This document shows positions 1 through 8,128 of a DNA stretch of 64,000 bases, in pieces (positions within the stretch are counted from its first letter, which is position 1; each line of letters begins with the position of its first letter). The notes under the pieces are model-generated. The model was not told where the DNA came from. It searched no databases and worked only from the letters and a program-made list of their open reading frames with translations. Both the position numbers and the translations under genes were made by a program. Source of the stretch: Streptomyces endocoffeicus (GTDB taxonomy: Bacteria; Actinomycetota; Actinomycetes; Streptomycetales; Streptomycetaceae); assembly GCF_016741935.1 (NCBI RefSeq), contig NZ_JAERRG010000020.1, positions 124,001 to 188,000 of the forward strand, in the 5' to 3' direction.

Positions 1-1390
1 CGCCCGCCACCAGCGCGTCGTACACATCCGGATGGGCCTTCAGGGCCTGTTCGACCTCCTCCGGATAGACCTTCTCGCCCCCGGTGTTGATGCACTGGGA
101 ACCGCGCCCGAGGACGGTGATCACACCGTTCTCGTCGACGGTCGCCATGTCGCCGAGCAGCACCCAGCGCTCCCCGTCCGCCTCGAAGAACGTCTCGGCG
201 GTCTTCTTCGGGTCGTTGTAGTAGCCGAGCGGCACATGGCCGCGCTGGGCGATCCGGCCGGGCTCACCGGGCGCGACCGGGGCGAGGGTCGCCGGGTCCA
301 CCACCGTCGTCCGGGCGTTGACGCGCAGCCGGAAGCCCTTCTCGGGGCCGGAGTCGTCGGTGGCCGTGCCGTTGAACCCGGACTCGGAGGAGCCGAAGTT
401 GTTCAGCAGCAGGGTGTGCGGGGAGAGCTCGGCGAACTGGGCGCGTACGGTCTCCGAGAGGATCGCGCCCGAGCTGCTGACGCTGAGCAGCGAGGAGAGA
501 TCGGTGCCCTTGAGGGGGCCGGTCAGGGCGTCCACCAGGGGCCGCAGCATCGCGTCGCCGACCAGCGAGGCCGCGGTGACCTTCTCCTTCTCGATGGTCC
601 TCAGCACCTCCTCGGGCACGAACTTCCGGTGCAGCACCACCTTCTGACCGAAGTTGAACGCGATGAAGGCCGTAAGGGTGGAGGTTCCGTGCATCAGCGG
701 CGGGGTCGGGAAGAAGACCAGCCCCTCGCCGCCCGCGGCGACCCGCTCCGCCAGCTCCTCCGGGCGCTCGACGGGCTGGCCGGTCGGGGCGCCGCCGCCA
801 AGGCCGGAGAAGAAGAGGTCCTCCTGCCGCCAGACCACGCCCTTGGGCATCCCGGTGGTGCCGCCGGTGTAGATGATGAAGCGGTCGTCGGCGGACCGGG
901 CCGGGAAGCCGCGCTCGGGCGATCCGGACGCCTCGGCGTCGGTGAACGCCACGGACGGACCGGGGTCGTCCCCGGTGCCGACCCGCACCAGATGGCGCAG
1001 GGTGCCGGCGTGGGGCAGCGCGGCGGCCACCCGTTCGCCGAACTCGGCGTCGTAGACCAGCGCGGCCAGCTCCGCGTCGCGGTAGAGGTAGACCAGCTCG
1101 TCCTCGACGTAGCGGTAGTTGACGTTCACCGGCACCGCCCGGATCTTCACACAGGCCAGCGCGGTCTGGAGGTACTCCACACCGTTGCACAGATGCAGTC
1201 CGACATGCTCGCCCGGGGCGATACCGCTGTCCATCAGATGGTGGCCGAGCCGGTTGGCGGCCGCGTCCAGCTGGGCGTAGCTGAGCCGTCGCTCGGCCCC
1301 GGTGCCGGGCTGGTCGAGGTACACCAGCGCCTCTCTGTCGGGCACGGTGTCGACGATCGACTCGAACAGGTCGGCAAGGTTGTACTCCAT
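1..1390 (-). CDS. Acyl-CoA synthetase (FadD-like), C-terminus beyond window edge
   Basis: An AMP-forming ligase that would activate a carboxylic acid to its CoA thioester. About 463 residues are present, starting MEYNLADLFESIVD from the ATG at 1390; the last 60-90 residues lie outside the window. Visible adenylate-forming motifs are the P-loop FIIYTGGTTGMPKGVVW, SSESGFNG, GYYNDPKKTAETFF and the GD-containing hinge region LLGDMATVDENGVI. A strong AGGAGGA lies just upstream of the ATG. It diverges from the enoyl-CoA hydratase at 1556, so the two probably share the palindrome-bearing promoter region. In mycobacteria and rhodococci such FadDs (FadD17/19 class) work with EchA, DUF35 and Ltp proteins on steroid side chains; that substrate is an inference here. 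The family call is secure, the substrate unknown. Confidence 0.9.
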   Translation of the reverse strand, partial: MEYNLADLFESIVDTVPDREALVYLDQPGTGAERRLSYAQLDAAANRLGHHLMDSGIAPGEHVGLHLCNGVEYLQTALACVKIRAVPVNVNYRYVEDELVYLYRDAELAALVYDAEFGERVAAALPHAGTLRHLVRVGTGDDPGPSVAFTDAEASGSPERGFPARSADDRFIIYTGGTTGMPKGVVWRQEDLFFSGLGGGAPTGQPVERPEELAERVAAGGEGLVFFPTPPLMHGTSTLTAFIAFNFGQKVVLHRKFVPEEVLRTIEKEKVTAASLVGDAMLRPLVDALTGPLKGTDLSSLLSVSSSGAILSETVRAQFAELSPHTLLLNNFGSSESGFNGTATDDSGPEKGFRLRVNARTTVVDPATLAPVAPGEPGRIAQRGHVPLGYYNDPKKTAETFFEADGERWVLLGDMATVDENGVITVLGRGSQCINTGGEKVYPEEVEQALKAHPDVYDALVAG

Positions 1391-1470
1391 GGCTCCTCCT
1401 GACCCCTCGATCCGGCGGCTCGGCGCTCATTAGAGCCGCGCCGGGATGAGGTGGGAAGGCCTGCGGAACA

Positions 1471-1497
1471 AGAAATCTGACTGAGCATCAGATTTCT
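1471..1497. promoter_or_regulatory. Perfect 10-bp inverted repeat in the fadD/echA divergent promoter
   Basis: AGAAATCTGA, a 7-nt spacer, then TCAGATTTCT: a perfect 10+10 bp palindrome in the 165-bp gap between two divergent genes. It is AT-rich relative to its surroundings. Size and symmetry suit a TetR-family operator. No regulator gene is adjacent inside the window. The role is inferred. Confidence 0.6.
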
Positions 1498-1519
1498 CTT
1501 GAAGTCGGCCCCCGGCTGC

Positions 1520-1533
1520 TGCAACCTGTTCTA
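1520..1533. promoter_or_regulatory. KstR-like half-palindrome (AACnnGTT core)
   Basis: TGCAACCTGTTCTA has the AACnnGTT core and a perfect right arm (GTTCTA) of the KstR consensus TAGAACnnGTTCTA known from mycobacterial cholesterol genes; the left arm is degenerate. It lies 23 bp before the GTG of the enoyl-CoA hydratase. Given the steroid-like gene set next to it, a KstR/TetR-type site is plausible but unproven. Confidence 0.4.
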
Positions 1534-1555
1534 GGTCTCGAGACGGGAGGACGTC

Positions 1556-2362
1556 GTGACAAGCGGGACCGAACACCTCATCGCCGAGCGCGTCGGCGCG
1601 ACCCTGGTACTCACCTTGAACCGGCCCGAAGCCAGGAACGCGCTCTCGCTGCCGATGCTGGTCGGGCTGTACGACGGCTGGACCGAGGCCGACGAGGACG
1701 ACGCCGTGCGCTCCGTGGTGCTCACCGGCGCCGGCGGGGCCTTCTGCGCGGGAATGGACCTCAAGGCGCTCGCGAGCGGCGGCCGGATGGACGGACAGCA
1801 CGTCCGCGACCGCCTCGCGGCCGACCCCGATCTGCACTGGAAGGCGATGCTCCGCCACCATCGGCCGCGCAAGCCGGTGATCGCCGCCGTCGAGGGCCCC
1901 TGTGTCGCGGGCGGCACCGAGATCCTCCAGGGCACCGACATCCGGGTCGCGGGCCGCGGCGCCACCTTCGGGCTCTTCGAGGTCCGGCGCGGACTGTTCC
2001 CCATCGGCGGCTCCACCGTACGGCTGGCCCGCCAACTGCCCCGTACCCACGCCCTGGAGATGCTGCTCACCGGGCGCCCCTACCCGGCCGAGGAGGCGGC
2101 GCGGATCGGGCTGATCGGCCATGTCGTCCCGGACGGCACGGCGCTGGAGAAGGCCCTGGAGCTCGCCGAGCTGATCAACGCCAACGGCCCGCTCGCCGTC
2201 GAGGCGGTCAAGGCGTCGGTCTACGAGACCGCCGAGATGACCGAGACCGACGGCCTGAAGTCCGAACTCGAGCGCGGCTGGCCCATCTTCGACACCGCCG
2301 ACGCCAAGGAGGGCTCGAAAGCCTTCGCGGAGAAACGGCCGCCGGTCTACCGCCGGGCGTGA
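1556..2362 (+). CDS. Enoyl-CoA hydratase/isomerase (crotonase family)
   Basis: A 268-aa crotonase-fold protein, the usual length for monofunctional enoyl-CoA hydratases that add water to a trans-2-enoyl-CoA. GTG start with GGGAGG six bases upstream. The N-terminus reads LVLTLNRPEARNAL; the oxyanion-hole segment is GAGGAFCAGMDL; the second conserved loop is VEGPCVAGGTEIL (family IxGxxxGgG), with the catalytic-side acidic residue in GTDIRVAGRGATFGLFEVRRGLFP. It heads a plus-strand run with the DUF35 protein and two thiolase-like proteins (60, 0 and -4 nt spacing), so it probably acts in the same acyl-CoA shortening route. EchA19-like activity would fit the context but cannot be told from sequence alone. 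Confidence 0.9.
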   Translation: MTSGTEHLIAERVGATLVLTLNRPEARNALSLPMLVGLYDGWTEADEDDAVRSVVLTGAGGAFCAGMDLKALASGGRMDGQHVRDRLAADPDLHWKAMLRHHRPRKPVIAAVEGPCVAGGTEILQGTDIRVAGRGATFGLFEVRRGLFPIGGSTVRLARQLPRTHALEMLLTGRPYPAEEAARIGLIGHVVPDGTALEKALELAELINANGPLAVEAVKASVYETAEMTETDGLKSELERGWPIFDTADAKEGSKAFAEKRPPVYRRA

Positions 2363-2422
2363 CCCCCACACCTCAGGCCCGCCGCACCCACCCCGCGGCC
2401 GCGCGGAAGGAGACGCACCCCC

Positions 2423-3382
2423 ATGACCCCGGCCCCCTCACCCGAAGTGCTCCAGGCGCCTCTGGTCGTCGAGTTCCCGTTCACCCGCTCCCTCGGCCCG
2501 GTCCAGAGCGCCTTCCTCACCGGACTGCGGACACGAACCGTGCTGGGGGTGCGCACCACCGACGGCCGGGTACTGGTGCCGCCCGTCGAATACGACCCGG
2601 TCACCGCCGACGAGCTGGCCGACCTCGTCGAGGTCGCCCCCACCGGCACCGTCACCACCTGGGCCTGGAACCCCTCGCCGCGCCGCGGCCAGCCCCTGCG
2701 CACCCCCTTCGCCTGGGTGCTGGTGCGGCTGGACGGCGCGGACACCGCCCTCCTCCACGCCCTCGACGCATCCGGCCCCGACGCCGTGCGCACCGGGATG
2801 CGGGTGCGGATCCGCTGGGCCGGGGAGCGCGAGGGCGCCATTACCGACATCGCCTGCTTCGAACCGTACGACGGCGCCGAGGGCGGCGAAGCCGTGCCGC
2901 ACACGGGTACGTTCACCGATCCCGTCAGCGGCATCGTGGCCCCCGCCCGGCTCGACTACACCTACGCGCCCGGCCGCGCCCAGTCGCGCTATCTGAGGGC
3001 CCTCGCGGGCCGCGCCACGTACGGGGAGCGCTGTCCGTCCTGCCGCAAGGTGTACGTCCCGCCCCGGGGCGCCTGCCCCACCTGCGGCGTCGCCACCGAA
3101 GAGCAGGTGGAGGTCGGCCCGCGCGGCACGGTCACCACCTTCTGCATCGTCAACATCAAGGCCCGCAACCTCGACATCGAGGTGCCCTACGTGTACGCCC
3201 ATATCGCCCTGGACGGCGCCGATCTGGCCCTCCACGCGCGCATCGGCGACATCCCCTACGACGAGGTGCGCATGGGGCTGCGCGTGGAGCCCGTATGGAG
3301 CGAGGACGGCCGCTACCCCGACCACTACCGCCCCACCGGCGAACCCGACGCCGACTACGACACCTACAAGGAGATGTTGTAG
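2423..3382 (+). CDS. Tandem DUF35 OB-fold protein with one zinc ribbon
   Basis: 319 aa, ATG preceded by GGAAGGAG. It appears to be two DUF35-type OB-fold units. The N-terminal unit (about 1-155) includes FAWVLVRLDGADTALLHAL and lacks a Zn ribbon. The C-terminal unit (about 175-300) has a rubredoxin-like ribbon CPSCRKVYVPPRGACPTC followed by the OB strand pattern GTVTTFCIVNI and PYVYAHIALDGADLALHARI. DUF35 proteins bind and activate thiolase/Ltp partners; in ChsH2-Ltp2 the DUF35 domain makes the aldolase competent. The gene abuts the first thiolase (stop TAG directly followed by ATG) and sits before a second. Two OB units and two thiolase-like partners in one operon suggest a heteromeric complex (inference). 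Confidence 0.85.
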   Translation: MTPAPSPEVLQAPLVVEFPFTRSLGPVQSAFLTGLRTRTVLGVRTTDGRVLVPPVEYDPVTADELADLVEVAPTGTVTTWAWNPSPRRGQPLRTPFAWVLVRLDGADTALLHALDASGPDAVRTGMRVRIRWAGEREGAITDIACFEPYDGAEGGEAVPHTGTFTDPVSGIVAPARLDYTYAPGRAQSRYLRALAGRATYGERCPSCRKVYVPPRGACPTCGVATEEQVEVGPRGTVTTFCIVNIKARNLDIEVPYVYAHIALDGADLALHARIGDIPYDEVRMGLRVEPVWSEDGRYPDHYRPTGEPDADYDTYKEML

Positions 3383-4477
3383 ATGCGAGAGGTGGCCATC
3401 GTCGCCTTCGGCCAGAGCGACCACCGGCGCGACACCGCGGAGATCTCCGAGGTCGAGATGTTGATGCCGGTCCTCCACCAGGTGCTCGACGCCGTCGGAC
3501 TCCGGGCGGGCGAGATCGACTTCACCTGCTCCGGCTCCTGCGACTATCTGGCGGGCCGCGCCTTCTCCTTCACCATGGCCCTCGACGGCGTCGGCGCCTG
3601 GCCGCCCATCTCGGAGTCCCATGTGGAGATGGACGGCGCCTGGGCGCTGTACGAGGCATGGACACGGCTGCTGACGGGCGAGGCCGAGACCGCGCTCGTC
3701 TACTCCTACGGCAAGTCCTCGCCCGGCGATCTGCGGGAGGTCCTCACCCGCCAGCTCGACCCGTACTACGTGGCGCCCCTGTGGCCGGACTCGGTCGCCC
3801 TCGCCGCCCTCCAGGCCCAGGCGCTGCTCGACGCGGAAGACGCCGAAGACACAGGGCGCACAGGGGGCACCGTCGCCGACGAGCGGGCGCTGGCCGGGGT
3901 CGCGGCGCGCAGCCGGACCGCCGCCGAGGACAACCCCCAAGCCCAGCTGGCCGGTTCGCCGCCGCCCGAGGCCCTTCTGGACGAGCCGTATCTGGTGCGC
4001 CCGCTGCGGCGCCACGACTGCCCGCCGGTCGGCGACGGCGCGGCCGCCGTCGTGCTCGCCGCCGGGGACACCGCGCGCCGGCTCTGCCGCCGCCCCGCCT
4101 GGATCCGCGGCATGGACCACCGGATCGAGGCGCACGGCCTCGGCGTACGGGACCTCACCCGCTCCCCGTCCAGCCGGCTCGCCGCCGAGCGCGCGGGCGC
4201 CTTCGAGGCCCCCGTCGACCTCGCCGAGCTGCATGCGCCGTTCACCTCACAGGAGCTGATCCTCCGCCGTGCGCTGCGGCTTGGGGAGGACGTACGCGTC
4301 AATCCGTCCGGCGGGGCGCTGGCCGCCAACCCCATGATGGCCGCCGGGCTGATCCGCCTCGGCGAGGCCGCCGCCGCCATCCACCGCGGCGCCGCCGACC
4401 GGGCCCTCGCCCACGCCACCTCGGGCCCCTGTCTCCAGCAGAACCTGGTGGCCGTCCTGGAAGGGGATGCCTCGTGA
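3383..4477 (+). CDS. Thiolase-fold lipid-transfer-like protein (Ltp family), copy 1
   Basis: 364 aa, starting MREVAIVAFGQSDHRRDTAE directly after the previous stop codon. It has the overall SCP2-thiolase layout: FTCSGSCDYLAGRAF near residue 50, HAPFTSQELI at the usual HEAF position, NPSGGALAANPMMAAGL where true thiolases have a GHP motif, and HATSGPCLQQN near the C-terminus. The nucleophilic Cys block is replaced by a SHVEMDGAWAL-type segment and the GHP histidine is absent, so it is unlikely to be a classical degradative thiolase. Ltp2-type relatives act as retro-aldolases on hydroxyacyl-CoA; that activity is the best guess. Four-base GTGA overlap with the next gene implies translational coupling. 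Confidence 0.8.
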   Translation: MREVAIVAFGQSDHRRDTAEISEVEMLMPVLHQVLDAVGLRAGEIDFTCSGSCDYLAGRAFSFTMALDGVGAWPPISESHVEMDGAWALYEAWTRLLTGEAETALVYSYGKSSPGDLREVLTRQLDPYYVAPLWPDSVALAALQAQALLDAEDAEDTGRTGGTVADERALAGVAARSRTAAEDNPQAQLAGSPPPEALLDEPYLVRPLRRHDCPPVGDGAAAVVLAAGDTARRLCRRPAWIRGMDHRIEAHGLGVRDLTRSPSSRLAAERAGAFEAPVDLAELHAPFTSQELILRRALRLGEDVRVNPSGGALAANPMMAAGLIRLGEAAAAIHRGAADRALAHATSGPCLQQNLVAVLEGDAS

Positions 4478-5640
4478 CGAAGGAGCCGGTGGCCGTCGTC
4501 GGGATCGGCCAGACCAAGCACACCGCCGCACGCCGGGACGTCTCCATCGCCGGGCTGGTCCGGGAGGCCGCCGTAAGGGCCCTGGAGGATGCCCAGGTGA
4601 CCTGGTCGGACATCGACGCCGTCGTGATCGGCAAGGCCCCCGACTTCTTCGAGGGCGTGATGATGCCCGAGCTGTACCTCGCCGACGCGCTCGGCGCGGT
4701 CGGCAAGCCGATGCTGCGCGTGCACACCGCGGGCTCGGTCGGCGGCTCCACCGCGCTGGTGGCCGCGGGCCTGGTCGCCGCCCGTGTCCACCGAACCGTC
4801 CTCACCCTCGCCTTCGAGAAGCAGTCGGAGTCCAACGCCATGTGGGGGCTGTCCCTGCCCATCCCCTTCCAGCAGCCGCTGCTGGCCGGGGCGGGCGGCT
4901 TCTTCGCCCCGCACGTCCGGGCGTACATGCGGCGCACCGGCGCGCCCTCCGGCATCGGCGCCCTCGTGGCCTACAAGGACCGCCGCAACGCCCTGCGCAA
5001 CCCCTACGCGCATCTCCACGAGCACGATCTGACGCTGGACCAGGTGCGGTCGTCCCCGATGCTGTGGGACCCCATCCGCTACTCCGAGACCTGCCCCTCC
5101 TCGGACGGCGCCTGCGCCATGGTGCTCACCGACCGCGCCGGGGCGGACCGCGCCCCGTATCCGCCCGCCTGGATGCACGGCGGCGCCATGCGCAGCGAGC
5201 CGACCCTCTTCGCGGGGAAGGACTTCGTCTCGCCGAGGGCCGGCCGGGACTGCGCGGCCGATGTCTACCGCCAGGCCGGGATCACCGACCCGCGCCGGGA
5301 GATCGACGCGGTGGAGATGTATGTGCCCTTCAGCTGGTACGAACCCATGTGGCTGGAGAACCTGGGCTTCGCGGACGAGGGGGAGGGCTGGAAGCTCACC
5401 GAGTCGGGGGTGACCGAGCTCGACGGCGAACTTCCGGTCAATCCCTCGGGCGGGGTGCTGTCCACCAACCCCATCGGGGCGTCCGGCATGCTGCGGTTCG
5501 CCGAGGCCGCGCTCCAGGTGCGTGGGCGGGCGGGCGAACACCAGGTCGACGGCGCCCGTAAGGCGCTCGGCCACGCCTATGGGGGAGGCTCGCAGTTCTT
5601 CTCGATGTGGGTGGTCGCGGACACGTCACCCGCCGGGTGA
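4474..5640 (+). CDS. Thiolase-fold lipid-transfer-like protein, copy 2
   Basis: 388 aa from the GTG that overlaps the preceding stop (GTGA). This start gives the typical family N-terminus VAVVGIGQTKHTAARRD. The catalytic Cys position reads HTAGSVGGS (Ala instead of Cys). The C-terminal motifs are EMYVPFSWYEP, NPSGGVLSTNPIGASGM and HAYGGGSQFF, so the active-site His and second Cys are also missing. With copy 1 and the DUF35 protein it probably forms the terminal C-C cleaving complex of the cluster (inference from ChsH2-Ltp2). The frame is open upstream to 2359, but that part overlaps the two previous genes and is not coding. Confidence 0.85.
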   Translation: MTKEPVAVVGIGQTKHTAARRDVSIAGLVREAAVRALEDAQVTWSDIDAVVIGKAPDFFEGVMMPELYLADALGAVGKPMLRVHTAGSVGGSTALVAAGLVAARVHRTVLTLAFEKQSESNAMWGLSLPIPFQQPLLAGAGGFFAPHVRAYMRRTGAPSGIGALVAYKDRRNALRNPYAHLHEHDLTLDQVRSSPMLWDPIRYSETCPSSDGACAMVLTDRAGADRAPYPPAWMHGGAMRSEPTLFAGKDFVSPRAGRDCAADVYRQAGITDPRREIDAVEMYVPFSWYEPMWLENLGFADEGEGWKLTESGVTELDGELPVNPSGGVLSTNPIGASGMLRFAEAALQVRGRAGEHQVDGARKALGHAYGGGSQFFSMWVVADTSPAG

Positions 5641-5733
5641 GTCTCCTGCTCACTCCTCCTTTCGTGGCCTGTGCGGCACCGGCCACGATCGCTAGGGTGG
5701 GGCGCGGACGACGATGCGGGAGGATGAGCTGAC

Positions 5734-5976
5734 GTGGCCGATACCACCACCGAACAGCCACTGACAGGAAGCGGCGAGAAGCCCGAACTCGACCTCTCGG
5801 GCGCCCGATGGCAGTCGAGCAGCCGGGGCGTGGGCGATGTGGAGATCGCCTTCGTCGAGGGATTCATCGCGATGCGCCACGGCCGCCGCCCCGAGGGCCC
5901 GGCGCTGATCTTCACCCCGGCCGAGTGGCGCGCCTTCGTCCTGGGCGCGCGTGAGGGCGAGTTCGACCTCACCTGA
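5734..5976 (+). CDS. DUF397 domain protein
   Basis: 80 aa, GTG start with GGGAGG upstream. The pattern LSGARWQSSSR..VGDVEIAFVEGFIAMR and FTPAEWRAFVLGAREGEFDL is typical of DUF397, a small Streptomyces family usually encoded beside an XRE-type regulator and sometimes shown to modulate it. No such partner lies next to it here. A TAGGGT -10-like hexamer is visible at 5693-5698, so it probably has its own promoter. A strong hairpin follows the stop, making it monocistronic. Confidence 0.85.
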   Translation: MADTTTEQPLTGSGEKPELDLSGARWQSSSRGVGDVEIAFVEGFIAMRHGRRPEGPALIFTPAEWRAFVLGAREGEFDLT

Positions 5977-5992
5977 ACCGGGGAGGCTGATC

Positions 5993-6030
5993 GGGGCGGG
6001 CGGATCCGGCCGGACCGGATGGCCCGCCCC
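5993..6030 (+). terminator. Hairpin after the DUF397 gene
   Basis: GGGGCGGGC (5993-6001) pairs with GCCCGCCCC (6022-6030), and ATCCGG/CCGGAT inside it extends the stem. It starts 16 bp after the stop codon. There is no T-tract, as is common in Streptomyces. Confidence 0.7.
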
Positions 6031-6098
6031 GTAGTGTGTTATCGGCCAGGATCAGAAATCATCGCGGCCTCACGACCCCTTCATATCTCATGCCGAAA

Positions 6099-6115
6099 CG
6101 TGAGCGTGACTCACG
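6099..6115. promoter_or_regulatory. Short palindrome upstream of the acyl-CoA ligase
   Basis: CGTGAG-CGTGA-CTCACG lies in the 279-bp gap between the DUF397 gene and the ligase at 6256. It is a candidate operator or promoter-proximal element. Apart from the DUF397 terminator I see nothing else in this gap. Confidence 0.35.
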
Positions 6116-6255
6116 GTAACACTGGCAGGTGGCATGGGGTCTCCATGGGCGGGAACAGAATCGTCCACGCTCTATGCAGCCCCGGCCCCGGGAGGTAGTT
6201 TTCCCTCCCACCTCCCCGTTGTGCGGGGCGGAAAGTCGGCTGAAAAGGGGGTGTC

Positions 6256-8088
6256 GTGCGCGAATTCAGTCTCCCCCATATGGTGGAACCGCTGCGCGCG
6301 GGCGGGCTCGCGGACTCGGTGTACGAGCTGGCGGACCGCGAACCGGACAGGATCCAGCTGGCCCGGCGCGACGCCGCCGACCGCGGCCAGTGGACTCCGG
6401 TGACCGCCGCGGCCTTCCGGGACGAGGTCCTGGCGCTGGCGAAGGGCCTGCTGGCCGAGGGAGTGCGGTTCGGGGACCGGGTGGCCCTGATGGCCCGGAC
6501 GCGCTACGAGTGGACGCTGTTCAGCTATGCCCTGTGGTCAGTCGGCGCCCAGGTGGTGACCGTCTACCCCACCTCCTCGGCGGAGCAGGTGGGCTGGATC
6601 CTGGCCCGGACGCGGGCCGTGGCCGTGGTGGTGGAGGGCGAGGACGACGCCATGACGGTCGGCGCCGTCTGCGACACCCTTCCCGCGCTGCGCTCCATCT
6701 GGCAGCTGGACCAGGGCTGCGTCACGGAACTGTGGCGGCGCGGCGCCGGGGTCCACGACGAACTGGTCACCGAGCGGCGCTGGCTCGTCGAACCGCGCTC
6801 GACGGCGGTCATCTGCTACACCTCGGGCACCACCGGACAGCCCCTGGGATGCATGATCACCCACGCCAATCTCGCCGCCGAGTGCGACACCCTGTTCGCG
6901 GGCTGGAGCGGGCTCTTCGCCGAGCCCGGGCAGCGGCCCGCCATCCTGGCCTTCCTCCCGCTGGCGCACATCTACGGACTGATGGTCCAAGTGCTCTGTG
7001 TGCGGAGCGGCATCCTCATGGGCCACGAACCCGAACTCAGCCCGTCCTCGCTGCTGCCGTCCCTCCAGTCCTTCCATCCGACCTGCGTCTTCGCGGTGCC
7101 CTACATCTTCGAGCGGATCCTCGGAGCCGCCCGGACCGCCGCCCAGGACGCGGGCAAGGGCTCCCTCTTCGATCGGGCCATGGACACGGCGGTGCGCTAC
7201 GCCGCGGCGGTCGAGCAGCAGACACAGGGCGCGGGGAAGGGGCCGGGCCCCGGGCTCAGAGCCGCCCACGCCGTCTTCGACCATATGGTCTACCGGCGGC
7301 TGAGAGCAGTCCTGGGCGGCCGGGTGCGCTACGCGGTCACCGGCGGCTCACCGTTCAGCCGGGAGCTGGGGCTGATGTTCGCCGGTGCCGGGATCACCGT
7401 CTACAACGGCTACGGCCTTACCGAGACCACCGCCGCCGTCACCGCGCAGCCGCCCGGCCGTCCCCGGCACGGCACCGTGGGCCGCCCGATGCCGGGCACG
7501 GCGGTGCGCATCGCGCCGGACGGCGAGGTATGGGTGCGCGGCGGCACCGTCTTCGCGGGCTATGTGGACGATCCCAAGGCCACCGGGACCGCGCTGCGCG
7601 ACGGCTGGCTGCACACCGGGGACATCGGATTCCTCGACGGTGAGGGCTATCTGACGATCACCGGCCGTAAGAAGGACATCATCATCACCAGCAGTGGCAA
7701 GAGCGTCTCCCCGCTCCTGCTGGAGGAGCGGCTGCGGGCGCATCCGCTGATCTCGCAGTGCGTCCTGGTGGGCGACAACCGCCCCTTCGTCGGGGCGCTG
7801 ATCACTCTGGACGCCGAGATGCTGAGGCGCTGGCACCAGGTGGTCGGCGCGCGGCTCCCGGTCGGCCGGGAGCACGCGTCGGCGAACAAGGCGCTGCACG
7901 CGGAGATCCAGCAGGCGGTCTCCACGGCGAACCTCTCGGTGTCCAGGCCGGAGTCGATCAGGGCCTTCCGCATCCTCCCGAAGGAATTCACCGTGGCGGA
8001 CGGGCTGCTGACGCCCTCCCTCAAACTGCGGCGCGACGCGGTCTACAGACTCTGCGCCGCGCAGATCGAGCAGCTCTACGCGAACTGA
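6256..8088 (+). CDS. Long-chain acyl-CoA synthetase (AMP-forming)
   Basis: 610 aa; the GTG gives MREFSLPHMVEPLRAGG, which matches the usual N-terminus of Streptomyces long-chain FadD enzymes. Motifs in order: P-loop VICYTSGTTGQPLGCMITHAN (about 189-208), linker GYGLTETTAAVTAQ, TGDIGFLDGEGYL, GRKKDIIITSSGKSVSP, and the A10 region LTPSLKLRR containing the catalytic lysine. The P-loop lysine of the usual TSGTTGxPKG is Leu here (QPLG), which may slow adenylation or mark a specialised member. It is a single gene ending 40 bp from the convergent terpene synthase. Membrane-associated fatty-acid activation is the family role; the substrate is not known. Confidence 0.88.
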   Translation: MREFSLPHMVEPLRAGGLADSVYELADREPDRIQLARRDAADRGQWTPVTAAAFRDEVLALAKGLLAEGVRFGDRVALMARTRYEWTLFSYALWSVGAQVVTVYPTSSAEQVGWILARTRAVAVVVEGEDDAMTVGAVCDTLPALRSIWQLDQGCVTELWRRGAGVHDELVTERRWLVEPRSTAVICYTSGTTGQPLGCMITHANLAAECDTLFAGWSGLFAEPGQRPAILAFLPLAHIYGLMVQVLCVRSGILMGHEPELSPSSLLPSLQSFHPTCVFAVPYIFERILGAARTAAQDAGKGSLFDRAMDTAVRYAAAVEQQTQGAGKGPGPGLRAAHAVFDHMVYRRLRAVLGGRVRYAVTGGSPFSRELGLMFAGAGITVYNGYGLTETTAAVTAQPPGRPRHGTVGRPMPGTAVRIAPDGEVWVRGGTVFAGYVDDPKATGTALRDGWLHTGDIGFLDGEGYLTITGRKKDIIITSSGKSVSPLLLEERLRAHPLISQCVLVGDNRPFVGALITLDAEMLRRWHQVVGARLPVGREHASANKALHAEIQQAVSTANLSVSRPESIRAFRILPKEFTVADGLLTPSLKLRRDAVYRLCAAQIEQLYAN

Positions 8089-8128
8089 GCGGTCGAGGGG
8101 CACCACGCCGGCTGAGCGGTCGAGCGGC

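Noticed and set aside
32..1402. Long plus-strand open frame of 456 codons
   Set aside because: It is the antisense shadow of the FadD-like gene; the minus strand has all adenylate-forming motifs and an RBS.
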